Positions 8,428 through 16,708 of a DNA stretch of 64,000 bases are shown one piece after another; positions within the stretch are counted from its first letter, which is position 1, and every line of letters starts with the position of its first letter. This DNA comes from Virgibacillus sp. NKC19-3 (lineage in GTDB: Bacteria > Bacillota > Bacilli > Bacillales > Amphibacillaceae): NCBI RefSeq assembly GCF_019837165.1, contig NZ_JAGYHC010000001.1:1116001-1180000 (forward strand), read 5' to 3'. Made by a program: the position numbers and the translations under genes. The notes beneath the pieces were generated by a model, which was not told where the DNA came from, searched no databases, and was given only the letters and a program-made list of their open reading frames with translations.

Positions 8428-9182
8428 TAAACTTCGTTTCTGAATTACGAAAATTAAAAAGATCAAGCATGCTTTTTCTAATTCCTTTAGCTTCTATAGT
8501 GCCTGTTATCTTATCCTTTGTGCCGGCTTATTTAAATTATCGTGCAACAGGAGATATGTTTGATACAAACCAATTATTTCAAGGAAATATAATTTTTTTA
8601 AATTTATTAATTGGTATCCCGCTTTTTGCATTAATAACAGGTGAAATTGTTGTGAGAGAATACCAACTAAAAACCATTAATTATCTATTTACTTCGCCTG
8701 GACGACGGATACAGTTCTTAATAAATAAGTTAATGGTTATTTTCGTATACATTGTTTTGACATTTGTTTTCTCTATGTGTTTGACGTTAATTGTTGTCGG
8801 ACTTGCGGCACAGGCCGATATTGGTAGTTCGTTATCCAGTGATTTGATACTTTCTTATCTGCAACTTTATGGGTTATCGATATGGATGCAATTCTTACTT
8901 GTGCCCATAACAATGATGGTCAGTATCGCAACCAAAAATATTATAGCGCCCATTATATTAGCTATATTTGGCGTTATTATTGCTGGTACAGGGCTGGGAT
9001 CGCAATGGGCCACTTTTTTTCCTTGGGCTGTGCCGTCACGAATTGTTTTTGCATTGACTGATTACGGTAATTATGGTGGTGTGAACGTTGCTTTTTCTAT
9101 GACGATATTAGTTGTCGTCTTCCTGTTGGCACTATTATTAAGCATGGTTCTTTATGAGAAAGCCGATGTTGATGATGGATAA
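8424..9182 (+). CDS. ABC-2 permease subunit 1 (LanE/LanG-like)
   Basis: Membrane subunit of the exporter with the ATPase at 7510, whose stop it overlaps (ATGA). The 252 residues have a short cytoplasmic N-terminus (SELRKLKRSSM) and six hydrophobic segments. Typical landmarks are IPLFALITGEIVVREYQLKTINYLFTSPGRR after helix two and FFPWAVPSRI before the last helix. Size and layout match LanE/LanG-type permeases, which act as heterodimers with a second permease, here at 9231. Confidence 0.85.
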   Translation: MINFVSELRKLKRSSMLFLIPLASIVPVILSFVPAYLNYRATGDMFDTNQLFQGNIIFLNLLIGIPLFALITGEIVVREYQLKTINYLFTSPGRRIQFLINKLMVIFVYIVLTFVFSMCLTLIVVGLAAQADIGSSLSSDLILSYLQLYGLSIWMQFLLVPITMMVSIATKNIIAPIILAIFGVIIAGTGLGSQWATFFPWAVPSRIVFALTDYGNYGGVNVAFSMTILVVVFLLALLLSMVLYEKADVDDG

Positions 9183-9230
9183 CAATAAAGGTACTGAAAA
9201 CAATGATATAAAAAATCAGGGGGAAATCAC

Positions 9231-9956
9231 ATGCTTCGTACTGTATATATTGAATTACTGAAAATCAAACGATCCAAACTTATTCTTTTCATCCTTGCCT
9301 GTACTATGGTAAACGCCTTTATAAGTTACATTGTAGAGCAAAATGCCGTAACCATGGGATCATTACTTCAAAGTACGGTTACAAGATTTAATCTCTTACT
9401 TGGTGCTCCATTATTTGCAATTGTGACGGGTTTTATTGTTGCAGATGAATATCGTCATCAAGTGGTTGACCAGTTATTTACCTATCCGATTTCCAGAGCG
9501 AAAATTTTATTAGGCAAGCTCCTCTTTCTATTGTCCTTGGTTTTGTTGGGCGTTATATCTTCTTTTCTATTCACTGTGGTAGTGGGCATAGCTACTGGTG
9601 CTTCATCCGTAACAGGGATGTTTGACTACATTCTCCCTTATTTGGTGACAGCTGGAACACAAATGGCTTTAGTCCCCATTGTCATGATGATAAGCATTAT
9701 TGGGAGAAGTATTATTGGCGGAATTGCAGTGGGTGTGATTGCCGGTTTTTCCAGTGGTTTGGTAACCGCAATTGGCCTGGGAATGTATTACCCTTGGTCC
9801 ATTCCAACGGTGATGACATACGATATTCTTGGTATACTGGATGCGGATTTGGTTAAAACGTTAACTTCTCTTTTCATTATTTTTGTTGTTCCCTTGGCTC
9901 TTAGCTTTATTTTTTATAAAAAGATGTTTAAAAAGAACTGCTGGTTTACCCTGTAA
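9231..9956 (+). CDS. ABC-2 permease subunit 2 (LanE/LanG-like)
   Basis: Second permease of the exporter, 241 residues, six hydrophobic segments, preceded by CAGGGGG and separated from subunit 1 by 48 bases. It has the same landmarks as its neighbour: PLFAIVTGFIVADEYRHQVVDQLFTYPISR and YYPWSIPTV. The two permeases are clearly paralogous, as in LanFEG systems. The C-terminus KKMFKKNCWFTL carries one cysteine and is short. Function follows from the operon. Confidence 0.85.
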   Translation: MLRTVYIELLKIKRSKLILFILACTMVNAFISYIVEQNAVTMGSLLQSTVTRFNLLLGAPLFAIVTGFIVADEYRHQVVDQLFTYPISRAKILLGKLLFLLSLVLLGVISSFLFTVVVGIATGASSVTGMFDYILPYLVTAGTQMALVPIVMMISIIGRSIIGGIAVGVIAGFSSGLVTAIGLGMYYPWSIPTVMTYDILGILDADLVKTLTSLFIIFVVPLALSFIFYKKMFKKNCWFTL

Positions 9957-10033
9957 TAACTGATTTTTCTTAAATAAACATGATTATATATTGTATAATA
10001 GGTTCAAACTACATCATTAAGGGAATGAAGAGC

Positions 10034-10729
10034 ATGTCAACCAAAATACTTGTTGTTGAGGATGATCGCGAAACAAATCAGTTGTTATGTAAATATTTAC
10101 GAAAAGAAATGTTTCACGTATGTCCTGCCTATACCGGAGAGGAAGCTTTTCAAAAGCTGTCTACTGATTCCTTTGGATTCGTATTATTGGATTTGATGTT
10201 ACCAGGTATGGATGGGTTTGAAATTCTACAGAAAATACGTTCTGAAAAGAATATACCGGTGATTATCATTTCTGCCAAGGATGAAAGTCAGGATAAAATT
10301 ATAGGATTACGTTTGGGTTCCGATGATTATATAACGAAATCGTTTCATATGAGCGAGGTGATCGCAAGGGTAAAGGCCCAACTTCGCCGTTTTACACAGT
10401 ATAATTCATCTGGAACTAGTCAAACGGATCATTATCTTAAACATGGAGACATCGTTCTTGATCTTAATGCCTATGTTGTCGAAACCGGAGACAATGTCAA
10501 ATCGTTAAGAGAAAAGGAACTTCAAATTCTAAAATTGTTGATGTCTAACCCTAAGAAAGTATTTACAAAGGAAAATTTATTTGAACATATATGGGGCGAG
10601 CCTTATCTTGGTGCAGATGAAAATAAAATCATGGTACACATTCGTCGCCTTCGTGAAAAAATAGAAGAAGACCCTCGAAACCGAAATATATTCAAACGGT
10701 TTGGGGGATTGGTTATAAGCTGGGGATGA
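10034..10729 (+). CDS. OmpR-family response regulator, C-terminus apparently frameshifted
   Basis: Start ATG at 10034 follows AAGGGA; upstream in-frame codons lack a site. Receiver domain: acidic pair EDD near residue 9, phospho-acceptor in LLDLMLPGMDG, and the switch region DDYITKSF, where the near-universal TKPF proline is serine. The winged-helix domain is normal until EEDPRNR. The next frame then continues KYIQTVWGIGYKLG, the classic OmpR-family ending (codons 10684-10725), while the annotated frame reads FKRFGGLVISWG. One missing base near 10681 explains this. It probably once controlled the adjacent ABC genes; present DNA-binding ability is doubtful. Confidence 0.82.
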   Translation: MSTKILVVEDDRETNQLLCKYLRKEMFHVCPAYTGEEAFQKLSTDSFGFVLLDLMLPGMDGFEILQKIRSEKNIPVIIISAKDESQDKIIGLRLGSDDYITKSFHMSEVIARVKAQLRRFTQYNSSGTSQTDHYLKHGDIVLDLNAYVVETGDNVKSLREKELQILKLLMSNPKKVFTKENLFEHIWGEPYLGADENKIMVHIRRLREKIEEDPRNRNIFKRFGGLVISWG

Positions 10730-10738
10730 GGATACAAA

Positions 10739-11662
10739 ATGATGCTTTGGCTTTTTCTAATCACTTTATTTTGCCTTGTAGCTTTGTCCTTCCAGCACTT
10801 ACGTTTACTTCGACAAGTTCACCGGGTTTATGAGGACTTAATTGAAGTGAATAAGGGTGACTTTAATCAACGCATCCGGATACAGTCTAGGTATCGTACT
10901 GTAGTGAAGTTGGTAAAGGAATGTAATCAATTCATTAATAAATTTCAAACCAATATGGAACACATGGGGTATTTGGACAAGTCACGAAGACAAATGACAT
11001 CAAATATGTCGCATGATCTCAAAACCCCATTGACTTCTTTACTTGGTTATGTGCAGGCTTTACGCGAAGATGCCACTTTAACGGAAAAGGAACGACAGAC
11101 ATTTTTACAAATTACGCACCAAAAAGGACAAAAGCTTCAATCTTTATTAAATGATTTCTTTGAATTGAGCAAGTTGGAATCAGATGATTCTTCATTTCAT
11201 TTGCAAAAAACAGATGTTGTTCGTGTTATTAAGGAATTAATTGCAGGACTTTATCACGATTTTAAAAATGCCAATATGAAACCCGTTCTTGAGCTACCCA
11301 AGACACCTGTAATGGTTTGGGCTGATAAAAAGAGCGTAGAGCGCATCTTAACTAATCTGCTTTCTAATGGATTACATTATGGTAAATATGGAGGCGTACT
11401 CGGTATTTCAGTAATAAGAGATAAAAACCTGACTTGGATTGAAATTTGGGATCATGGTAAAGGGATCGATCAAGAAGATTTACCTTATATTTTTAACCGG
11501 TTATATACCGGGCAACGCTCACGTAATAGAATTTTACAAGGAAACGGACTTGGTTTGACCATTACAAAAAAACTGGTTGAGAAGCATAATGGCACAATCA
11601 AGGTTGAAAGTAAGCCATTCGAAAAGACATCCTTTTCTTTTTCACTGCCTACAGCAAAATAG
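10739..11662 (+). CDS. sensor histidine kinase, intramembrane-sensing type
   Basis: 307 residues. Only one clear membrane helix at the N-terminus (about 2-20) and no extracellular domain, so the signal is presumably perceived in or through the membrane, perhaps via the ABC transporter. HAMP-like linker, then DHp with MSHDLKTPLTSLLGY (phospho-His), and an intact ATPase domain: N-box ILTNLLSNGLHYG, G1 WDHGKGID, F-box PYIFNRLYTG, G2 GNGLGLTITKKL. The kinase is therefore complete although its partner regulator seems damaged. It starts 9 bases after the regulator stop. Confidence 0.87.
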   Translation: MMLWLFLITLFCLVALSFQHLRLLRQVHRVYEDLIEVNKGDFNQRIRIQSRYRTVVKLVKECNQFINKFQTNMEHMGYLDKSRRQMTSNMSHDLKTPLTSLLGYVQALREDATLTEKERQTFLQITHQKGQKLQSLLNDFFELSKLESDDSSFHLQKTDVVRVIKELIAGLYHDFKNANMKPVLELPKTPVMVWADKKSVERILTNLLSNGLHYGKYGGVLGISVIRDKNLTWIEIWDHGKGIDQEDLPYIFNRLYTGQRSRNRILQGNGLGLTITKKLVEKHNGTIKVESKPFEKTSFSFSLPTAK

Positions 11663-11820
11663 ACTCCGATACAATCCATTTAGGATCGTTCTGTTGTATT
11701 TAAATGAAACAAGGGTTTAAGCGCATGAACTTAACGTGTTCCGTAGACGAGTTTGATTGTTTTACATACGATTGAGTTCCTATCGTACAAACAGGCATAT
11801 TGTTGAAGAAAATTGTAAAC

Positions 11821-11848
11821 TTGAATCGTCTTTAAATTTGTGTATAAT
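11821..11848 (+). promoter_or_regulatory. sigma-A promoter of the guanidine riboswitch
   Basis: TTGAAT (11821-11826), 16-base spacer ending in TG, then TATAAT (11843-11848). It lies about 25 bases before the conserved riboswitch core. Confidence 0.7.
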
Positions 11849-11873
11849 AATAAGAAATTGCATCAATTAAATG

Positions 11874-11967
11874 TTTTCTAGGGTTCCGCAACCTATCAGG
11901 TTGGTCTGGACCGAGAGAAAGCTCATAGTGAACTGCTATGTCACGGAGGGATAAAAGCCCGGGAGAA
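11874..11967 (+). promoter_or_regulatory. guanidine-I (ykkC-yxkD) riboswitch
   Basis: Contains the conserved elements of the class: CTAGGGTTCCG at the 5' side, GGTCTGGACCGAGAGAAAGC in the middle and ACGGAGGGATAAAAGCCCGGG at the 3' side. In this class free guanidinium stabilises the aptamer and prevents formation of the following terminator. It directly precedes two SMR genes, the family's commonest target, so the assignment is secure from both sequence and context. Confidence 0.95.
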
Positions 11968-12000
11968 ACTGTATCGACAGTTGTCTCTCTGGGCTTTTTG
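11957..12000 (+). terminator. riboswitch expression-platform terminator
   Basis: GCCCGGGAGA (11957-11966) pairs with TCTCTCTGGGC and is followed by TTTTTG. Its left arm overlaps the aptamer's last conserved segment, so aptamer and terminator are mutually exclusive, giving transcription read-through when guanidine is bound. Confidence 0.9.
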
Positions 12001-12041
12001 TTTTTCCTTTTTTGGAAACAATACAATTGGAGGTGTTTTCC

Positions 12042-12383
12042 GTGAATCAAAATTGGGTGAGAGTGTTTGTTGCAGCCTTTTTGGAAATTTTCTGGGTGAT
12101 TGGATTGACGCATTCCTATGATTTTTGGACATGGACCGGAACAGTTATCTGTATTATTGTTAGTAATTATTTAATGATTACAGCGGCACAGGTGCTGCCA
12201 GCCGGAACAGTCTATGCTATTTTTGTAGGCTTGGGAACAGCAGGTACTGTTATTGCTGGGATTTTTTTCTTTGGGGAAGCATTCAAATGGGAAAAAATTA
12301 TATTAATAGCAGTACTGTTATCTGGAGTTATTGGTTTGAAAGTAGTCACACCGGATAAAGCAGAGGAAGGAGCTGAATCCTAA
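12042..12383 (+). CDS. gdnC: SMR guanidinium exporter subunit (GdnC/YkkC-like)
   Basis: GTG at 12042 follows TTGGAGGTG; an in-frame codon at 12012 lies inside the leader and is rejected. 113 residues, four membrane helices, with the SMR signature glutamate in AAFLEIFWVIGLTHS and the G-x-x-x-G face in AIFVGLGTAGTVIAG. Small multidrug resistance proteins under guanidine riboswitches export guanidinium in exchange for protons; in Bacillus the pair works as a heterodimer. The stop overlaps the start of the partner gene (TAATG). Confidence 0.92.
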   Translation: MNQNWVRVFVAAFLEIFWVIGLTHSYDFWTWTGTVICIIVSNYLMITAAQVLPAGTVYAIFVGLGTAGTVIAGIFFFGEAFKWEKIILIAVLLSGVIGLKVVTPDKAEEGAES

Positions 12384-12697
12384 TGGCTTGGTTTACGTTA
12401 ATTATAGCAGGGTTACTAGAGACGTTTGGTGTTGCCATGATCAACCAACTTACTGTAAAGCGAAATTGGCATACAGTCGTTTTACTCATTCTTGGGTTTG
12501 GTTCCAGTCTTGCATTGCTCAGTTATTCGTTGCAATTCATCCCTATGGGAACAGGTTATGCCATTTGGACAGGAATTGGTGTTGTTGGTGGCGCACTAAG
12601 TGGAATGATATTTTATGGGGAGTCAAAAGACTGGAAGAGGATGGTTTTTATAGCGATGGTTTTATGCTCAGCGATCGGGCTTAAACTTGTCACATAA
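12383..12697 (+). CDS. gdnD: SMR guanidinium exporter subunit (GdnD/YkkD-like)
   Basis: 104 residues, four helices, starts inside the stop codon of gdnC so the two subunits are made together. SMR landmarks are the membrane-embedded Glu in IIAGLLETFGVAMIN and the motif GTGYAIWTGIGVVGGALSGMI. It lacks the longer C-terminal tail of its partner. Expected to form an antiparallel heterodimer in the membrane with GdnC and to be induced by guanidine through the upstream riboswitch. Confidence 0.92.
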   Translation: MAWFTLIIAGLLETFGVAMINQLTVKRNWHTVVLLILGFGSSLALLSYSLQFIPMGTGYAIWTGIGVVGGALSGMIFYGESKDWKRMVFIAMVLCSAIGLKLVT

Positions 12698-12792
12698 CAA
12701 GGGAATAAAAATCAATTGTAATGTTTATTACAGTGATGATTCATATCGAGGCCGGCGCATTGACACTATTGAATTAAGAAAATATGTATGCA

Positions 12793-12827
12793 AAGTTGAC
12801 GTGGTGTTAAACTACGTCAACTTTTTT
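12793..12827 (+). terminator. terminator after gdnCD
   Basis: AAGTTGACGT and ACGTCAACTT form a 10-bp stem around an 11-base loop, followed by TTTTT. The inverted copy could also serve the convergent MATE gene, but its minus-strand T-run is poor. Confidence 0.8.
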
Positions 12828-12840
12828 AGGTGTGTGCATG

Positions 12841-14205
12841 TTATAATGATTGGTCGCCAATTTTCAAATCTACTTCGGGTTTAAATTTTCTGTATTGCAT
12901 CCATAGATACAATACAACTACTGTAAATGATAAAAGGTCAGCAATAGGCGTAGCCATCCATACTCCTAGTAAACCAAGGAATTTCGGGAGCATATAAACA
13001 AGCGGTATAAGTAGGATAAGCTGTCTTAATGCGCTTAGAAAAATTGCCTTTCGAGCTTCTCCTATATACTGAAAGAAGTTGGCACCTATCATTTGAACAC
13101 CAACAATCGGCACCATGCAGCAAAATATGCGCATACCAAATGTTGCGGTATCCAACAGTTCAGAATCGGCATTTCCGCCAAATGCCGAAACAATATAATT
13201 GCTAAAAATCTCAATGAACAGGAACATGAAAATGCAAAAAAATAGCACATACTTGATGGCATATTTCATCGTTATCTTTACCCGATCTATTGCTGCATGA
13301 CCATAGCTGTATCCGATGATCGGTTGAATCCCTTGACCGAGCCCGATTATTGGCATGTATACAAGCATAGCGACGGTATATATTACACCATAGGCGGCAA
13401 GCCCTGTGTTTCCACCATATTCATATGATATTCTATTGAATAATAAAGAAACGAGGCTTAAAGATATTTGTCCAATAAAGCCGGAAAAGCCAACAGATAG
13501 AATTTGTTTTACCTCATTGAAATAATAGCGCATGTATTTGTAATGTAGCATAATCCCCGTATTGTTTTTAAATAGGAATTGCAAGGTCAATGTCGCGCTG
13601 GCAAGGTTTCCAATGACTAGTGCTAGAGCAGCGCCGCCAACGCCAAGATCTAAAACAAAGATGAAAATAGGATCAAGAATGATATTAACAAGTATTGCAA
13701 CAATAAAATTGATGAATGCTCTTTTTGCAAAACCCATACTTCTGATAATACTATTCATTGATTGCGAAATAACAAAGAATACAGATCCCAATAGAAAGAC
13801 GAAGGAATACGTAGCAGCATAATCGATATTGCCACTATTGGCGCCATATAAGTAAAGTACAGGATTAAGGAATAGTATTCCTAGTAAAACAATGAATAAA
13901 GAAAGCGTCAATGATAAAACGAATGACGTGCCTACAATTTTTTTGGCCTGTTCATTATCGCCTTTTCCCAGTGCAATGGATAGATTTGCAGCTGCCCCAG
14001 CCCCGATTAATTGAGCCAACGCCTGCATAACAAGGTACAAGCCAAAAGCCACAGTTACTGCCGAGATTGCTAGCGTATTGACACCCTTAGCTATGAAGAT
14101 ACGGTCAATCGCTAAATTAACTGAATTTACTAGTAAGGCGATGATGGCAGGAGTGGATAAATTTCTAATTAACTTTGGCACTGGCATGGTTTCAAGCTTA
14201 TTCAT
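12841..14205 (-). CDS. MATE family multidrug efflux transporter
   Basis: 454 residues with twelve hydrophobic segments, typical MATE length. ATG at 14205 follows GGGGGA; the in-frame ATG at 14226 lacks a site. Recognisable features are the N-terminal PVPKLIRNLSTPAIIALLVNS, the GAGAAANLSIALGKGD loop and the second-half repeat GLGQGIQPIIGYSYGHA. It should export drugs or metabolites using a sodium or proton gradient. Divergent from a TetR gene, with a repeated operator around its promoter, so it is very likely the TetR protein's target. Confidence 0.9.
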   Translation of the reverse strand: MNKLETMPVPKLIRNLSTPAIIALLVNSVNLAIDRIFIAKGVNTLAISAVTVAFGLYLVMQALAQLIGAGAAANLSIALGKGDNEQAKKIVGTSFVLSLTLSLFIVLLGILFLNPVLYLYGANSGNIDYAATYSFVFLLGSVFFVISQSMNSIIRSMGFAKRAFINFIVAILVNIILDPIFIFVLDLGVGGAALALVIGNLASATLTLQFLFKNNTGIMLHYKYMRYYFNEVKQILSVGFSGFIGQISLSLVSLLFNRISYEYGGNTGLAAYGVIYTVAMLVYMPIIGLGQGIQPIIGYSYGHAAIDRVKITMKYAIKYVLFFCIFMFLFIEIFSNYIVSAFGGNADSELLDTATFGMRIFCCMVPIVGVQMIGANFFQYIGEARKAIFLSALRQLILLIPLVYMLPKFLGLLGVWMATPIADLLSFTVVVLYLWMQYRKFKPEVDLKIGDQSL

Positions 14206-14236
14206 AATATTCCCCCATAACTTCATAATATAATAT

Positions 14237-14344
14237 GAGTATTAACTCGTGTTTTAGAGTTTACGCTTTACCTGTTGCGTTGTCAATATAATATGAGTAA
14301 ATATTCACTTTTATATTGACGAACCTACAACATAGCTTTACAAT
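14237..14344. promoter_or_regulatory. divergent MATE/TetR promoters with two operators
   Basis: Minus-strand promoter for the MATE gene: TTGACA (14281-14286), 17-base spacer, TAAACT (14258-14263). Plus-strand promoter for tetR: TTGACG (14316-14321), 17-base spacer, TACAAT (14339-14344). The sequence AATATAATATGAGTA occurs twice, each starting an inverted repeat: GAGTATTAACTC at 14237-14248, just downstream of the MATE -10, and the imperfect GAGTAAATATTC at 14295-14306, between the two -35 boxes. A third copy is at 15092. Confidence 0.75.
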
Positions 14345-14374
14345 ACTACTTATAATGGAAAGGGATGATCTTAA

Positions 14375-15007
14375 TTGGGAAGCCATTCAAATGTATCGAA
14401 GCGTCGAATTCCCAAACAAAACAGAAGCATACAAAATAGGGACAAAATACTGGATGCCGGCTTAAAATTATTCAGTGAAAAAGGATATTACGAAACCACA
14501 ACAAATGAAATAGCAAAAGTTGCCGGCGTATCAATAGGAAGCTTATACTCATATTTCAATGATAAGGATGCCATATTTCTTCGTATATTGGATAACTACC
14601 ATAAGAAGTTTCTTGCATTTTTCCATGAAAAAGACGAGAATCTAAGTTATGAACTATATGCTCGTGATATTAAGCAATGGTTAAGAAATCTTATGGGAAA
14701 GTTACTTGATTTACATGAATCTGTGAAGACGTTGAATAGAGAAATGAACATAATGTATTATTCCAAACCACAAGTAGCACGTATCATGGATACACAAACA
14801 GAGCGAATACGTACAATGACGATGAGTTTTATCGCTCGGTCTGAGAGCAGTGTTTATGATATAGAGGCAACGTCTGCGATGATAGTTGATTTCATTTCCT
14901 CAGTAATTGATAGGATTCTTTATAAAGAAAATGATAACTTGGATAAGGATACTATCATTGAAGCTGCTGTGGACATTCTTGCGGAATATTTATCCCAGAA
15001 CAAATAG
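14375..15007 (+). CDS. TetR/AcrR family regulator of the MATE gene
   Basis: TTG start after AAAGGGA; a stop codon is immediately upstream, so no earlier start exists. The helix-turn-helix is textbook: RDKILDAGLKLFSEKGYYETTTNEIAKVAGVSIGSLYSYFNDKDAIF. The 210-residue protein has a helical ligand-binding half with no recognised subfamily. It is divergent from the MATE transporter and its flanks contain three copies of one operator, so repression of the transporter and of itself is likely. Confidence 0.87.
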   Translation: MGSHSNVSKRRIPKQNRSIQNRDKILDAGLKLFSEKGYYETTTNEIAKVAGVSIGSLYSYFNDKDAIFLRILDNYHKKFLAFFHEKDENLSYELYARDIKQWLRNLMGKLLDLHESVKTLNREMNIMYYSKPQVARIMDTQTERIRTMTMSFIARSESSVYDIEATSAMIVDFISSVIDRILYKENDNLDKDTIIEAAVDILAEYLSQNK

Positions 15008-15091
15008 TAAACAAGGACTGCATAAGTTGTGCATGTGGTCTTTATTTATACCTCAACAAAAACAATTATAGGGTAGAAAATAATATAATAT

Positions 15092-15103
15092 GAGTAATAA
15101 CTC
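15092..15103. promoter_or_regulatory. third TetR-type operator, downstream of tetR
   Basis: GAGTAATAACTC, an inverted repeat preceded by AATATAATAT exactly as in the two operators upstream of tetR. It lies 85 bases after the tetR stop and about 400 bases before LCP copy 2. TATAAT inside the conserved arm could itself be a -10 element. Confidence 0.6.
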
Positions 15104-15190
15104 GAATAAAATTTGTATCTACGCTCTCATCTAGTCTTTTCTTCTATGGGATTGTTTGTAACTATTTTATGGGTGAAGTGAAAAGATATT

Positions 15191-15241
15191 TGAGTTATAT
15201 TTCCATGGGAAGATCGCTGTTATTCAATGAATGAAAAATAA
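15191..15241 (+). pseudogene. last codons of a deleted polysaccharide deacetylase
   Basis: The frame at 15200-15241 reads FPWEDRCYSMNEK and stop, matching the end of the intact deacetylase at 3203 (FPCEGRCYSIK and stop). Upstream of this the similarity is lost and a stop codon interrupts the frame. The following DNA up to 15508 resembles the 3204-3383 spacer, including the shared ATTACGAATCAAGGGAG before the LCP start. So this locus is a deacetylase-LCP duplicate that has lost nearly all of the deacetylase. Region 15104-15190 shows nothing else. Confidence 0.7.
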
Positions 15242-15508
15242 AACCATCTTTTATCGCTTTCGAAATTTATCCCTATTATTTCTGTTTGAGCAACTTTTCG
15301 CGTTATTTCAACATATAATTACAGAATGTAACAAAGGTGTAAAGAAAATGTTGTTTACGAATAGACATATTGATAGTAGAATGTAAGATAGTTTTTTAAT
15401 AAACGAATGTTACATGCATTTTTTTATCAATACTGAAAATATGCTTACATTAAATATTTTATCTTCCTATTTAAATACATTCCTATTACGAATCAAGGGA
15501 GAATTAGT

Positions 15509-16555
15509 ATGTCTAAATATAATTCGCAAACGCGTATAGTGAAACGTAAAAAACGCAAATTAAAAAAAAGAACCTATATTATTTTGCCTATACTAGTAGC
15601 CTTTCTTGCTGCAGTAGGCTATGGGACTTATTTATATGTTAAAGCAGACACCGTTTTATCCGATTCCTATGAAGAAGATGAAAGGGAAAAATCCGAACTG
15701 CGGGAACAAGAAGTTGACCCGACAGAAGATAATGTTTCTGTTCTTATTATGGGAGTGGATTCAAGTGAAGTTCGGGAAAATGCAGAAAATGCTCGAACGG
15801 ATGCGCTTATGGTTGCAACTTTAAACAAAAAGGATAACAGTGTAAAATTAGTAAGCATTCCGCGCGATACGTATGTATATCTTCCAGAGGTTGGCTACGA
15901 AACTAAAATCGCCCATGCGCACGCACATGGTGGAACTGCCGCAACCGTTGATACGGTTGAAAATCTACTGGATATTCCAATCGATTACTATACAAAACTT
16001 AACTTTGAGGCATTTGTCGATGTTGTTGATGCAGTTGACGGTATAAATGCGGAAGTTCCCTATGAATTACAGGAACAAAATTCAAAAGATGAAGCAGGAG
16101 CTATTCAGCTTCTTCCCGGAGATCAGGAATTAGACGGGGAGGAAGCACTTGCCTTGGCACGTACCAGAAAACAGGATAGTGATATTGAACGAGGGAAAAG
16201 ACAGCAGGACATCATTAAGGCTGTCGTTGACAAAGCTATCTCTCTGGATTCCGTATTAAAATACGATGATATCATTGAGGCTGTTGGAAGTAATATGACA
16301 ACGAATATGACATTTCCGGAGATGCGAAGCTTTATATCTTATGGAACAGATGGAACCAATCTAGACTTTGAAACAATAACACTGGAAGGTAGTGACTATC
16401 AGCCTGGAGGCGCTTATTACTGGTTACTGGACGATTATGCACTTGGCGAAACCCAGGAAACGTTACGGCGCCATTTGGACCTTTCGGAAACAAGTACTGC
16501 TTCCGAATCGGAAGAAGCATCTACAACATCAGGTGAACTTGGAAATTCATATTAA
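15509..16555 (+). CDS. LCP family cell-wall polymer ligase, copy 2
   Basis: Paralogue of the gene at 3384, differing by scattered substitutions over the whole 348 residues, with the same basic tail, membrane helix, IMGVDSS, IPRDTYVYL and LARTRKQDSDIERGKRQQ motifs. All key residues are kept, so both copies should be active. The last 20 residues diverge most. The gene has its own ribosome-binding site and structured 3' region, and no deacetylase partner remains. Family role: attaching anionic polymers to peptidoglycan. Confidence 0.92.
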   Translation: MSKYNSQTRIVKRKKRKLKKRTYIILPILVAFLAAVGYGTYLYVKADTVLSDSYEEDEREKSELREQEVDPTEDNVSVLIMGVDSSEVRENAENARTDALMVATLNKKDNSVKLVSIPRDTYVYLPEVGYETKIAHAHAHGGTAATVDTVENLLDIPIDYYTKLNFEAFVDVVDAVDGINAEVPYELQEQNSKDEAGAIQLLPGDQELDGEEALALARTRKQDSDIERGKRQQDIIKAVVDKAISLDSVLKYDDIIEAVGSNMTTNMTFPEMRSFISYGTDGTNLDFETITLEGSDYQPGGAYYWLLDDYALGETQETLRRHLDLSETSTASESEEASTTSGELGNSY

Positions 16556-16565
16556 ATAAAAAAGT

Positions 16566-16622
16566 GCTATCTTATCATTTTGTAATTGGAAAATAGGATT
16601 TTAAAACCTATTTTCCGATAGC
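16566..16622 (+). other. two-stem RNA structure after LCP copy 2
   Basis: GCTATC (16566-16571) pairs with GATAGC (16617-16622), and inside lies a 10-bp stem GGAAAATAGG (16588-16597) with CCTATTTTCC (16607-16616). No T-run follows, so it may be an mRNA-end structure rather than a terminator. Confidence 0.5.
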
Positions 16623-16658
16623 CCTACGCAACTACGCTTACGAAGAAAATATTTTATG

Positions 16659-16708
16659 AAAAACACGCTTTTCATTCCATACTAGGAATAAGTAAGCGTG
16701 TTTTTTTT
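16659..16708 (+). terminator. terminator after LCP copy 2
   Basis: AAAAACACGCTT (16659-16670) pairs with AAGCGTGTTTTT (16694-16705) and the right arm runs into eight T residues. The remaining gene-free DNA to 17027 shows nothing further. Confidence 0.85.

Noticed and set aside
11832-12132. Minus-strand frames across the guanidine riboswitch
   Set aside because: They merely read through the conserved riboswitch and terminator, which explain this sequence fully.
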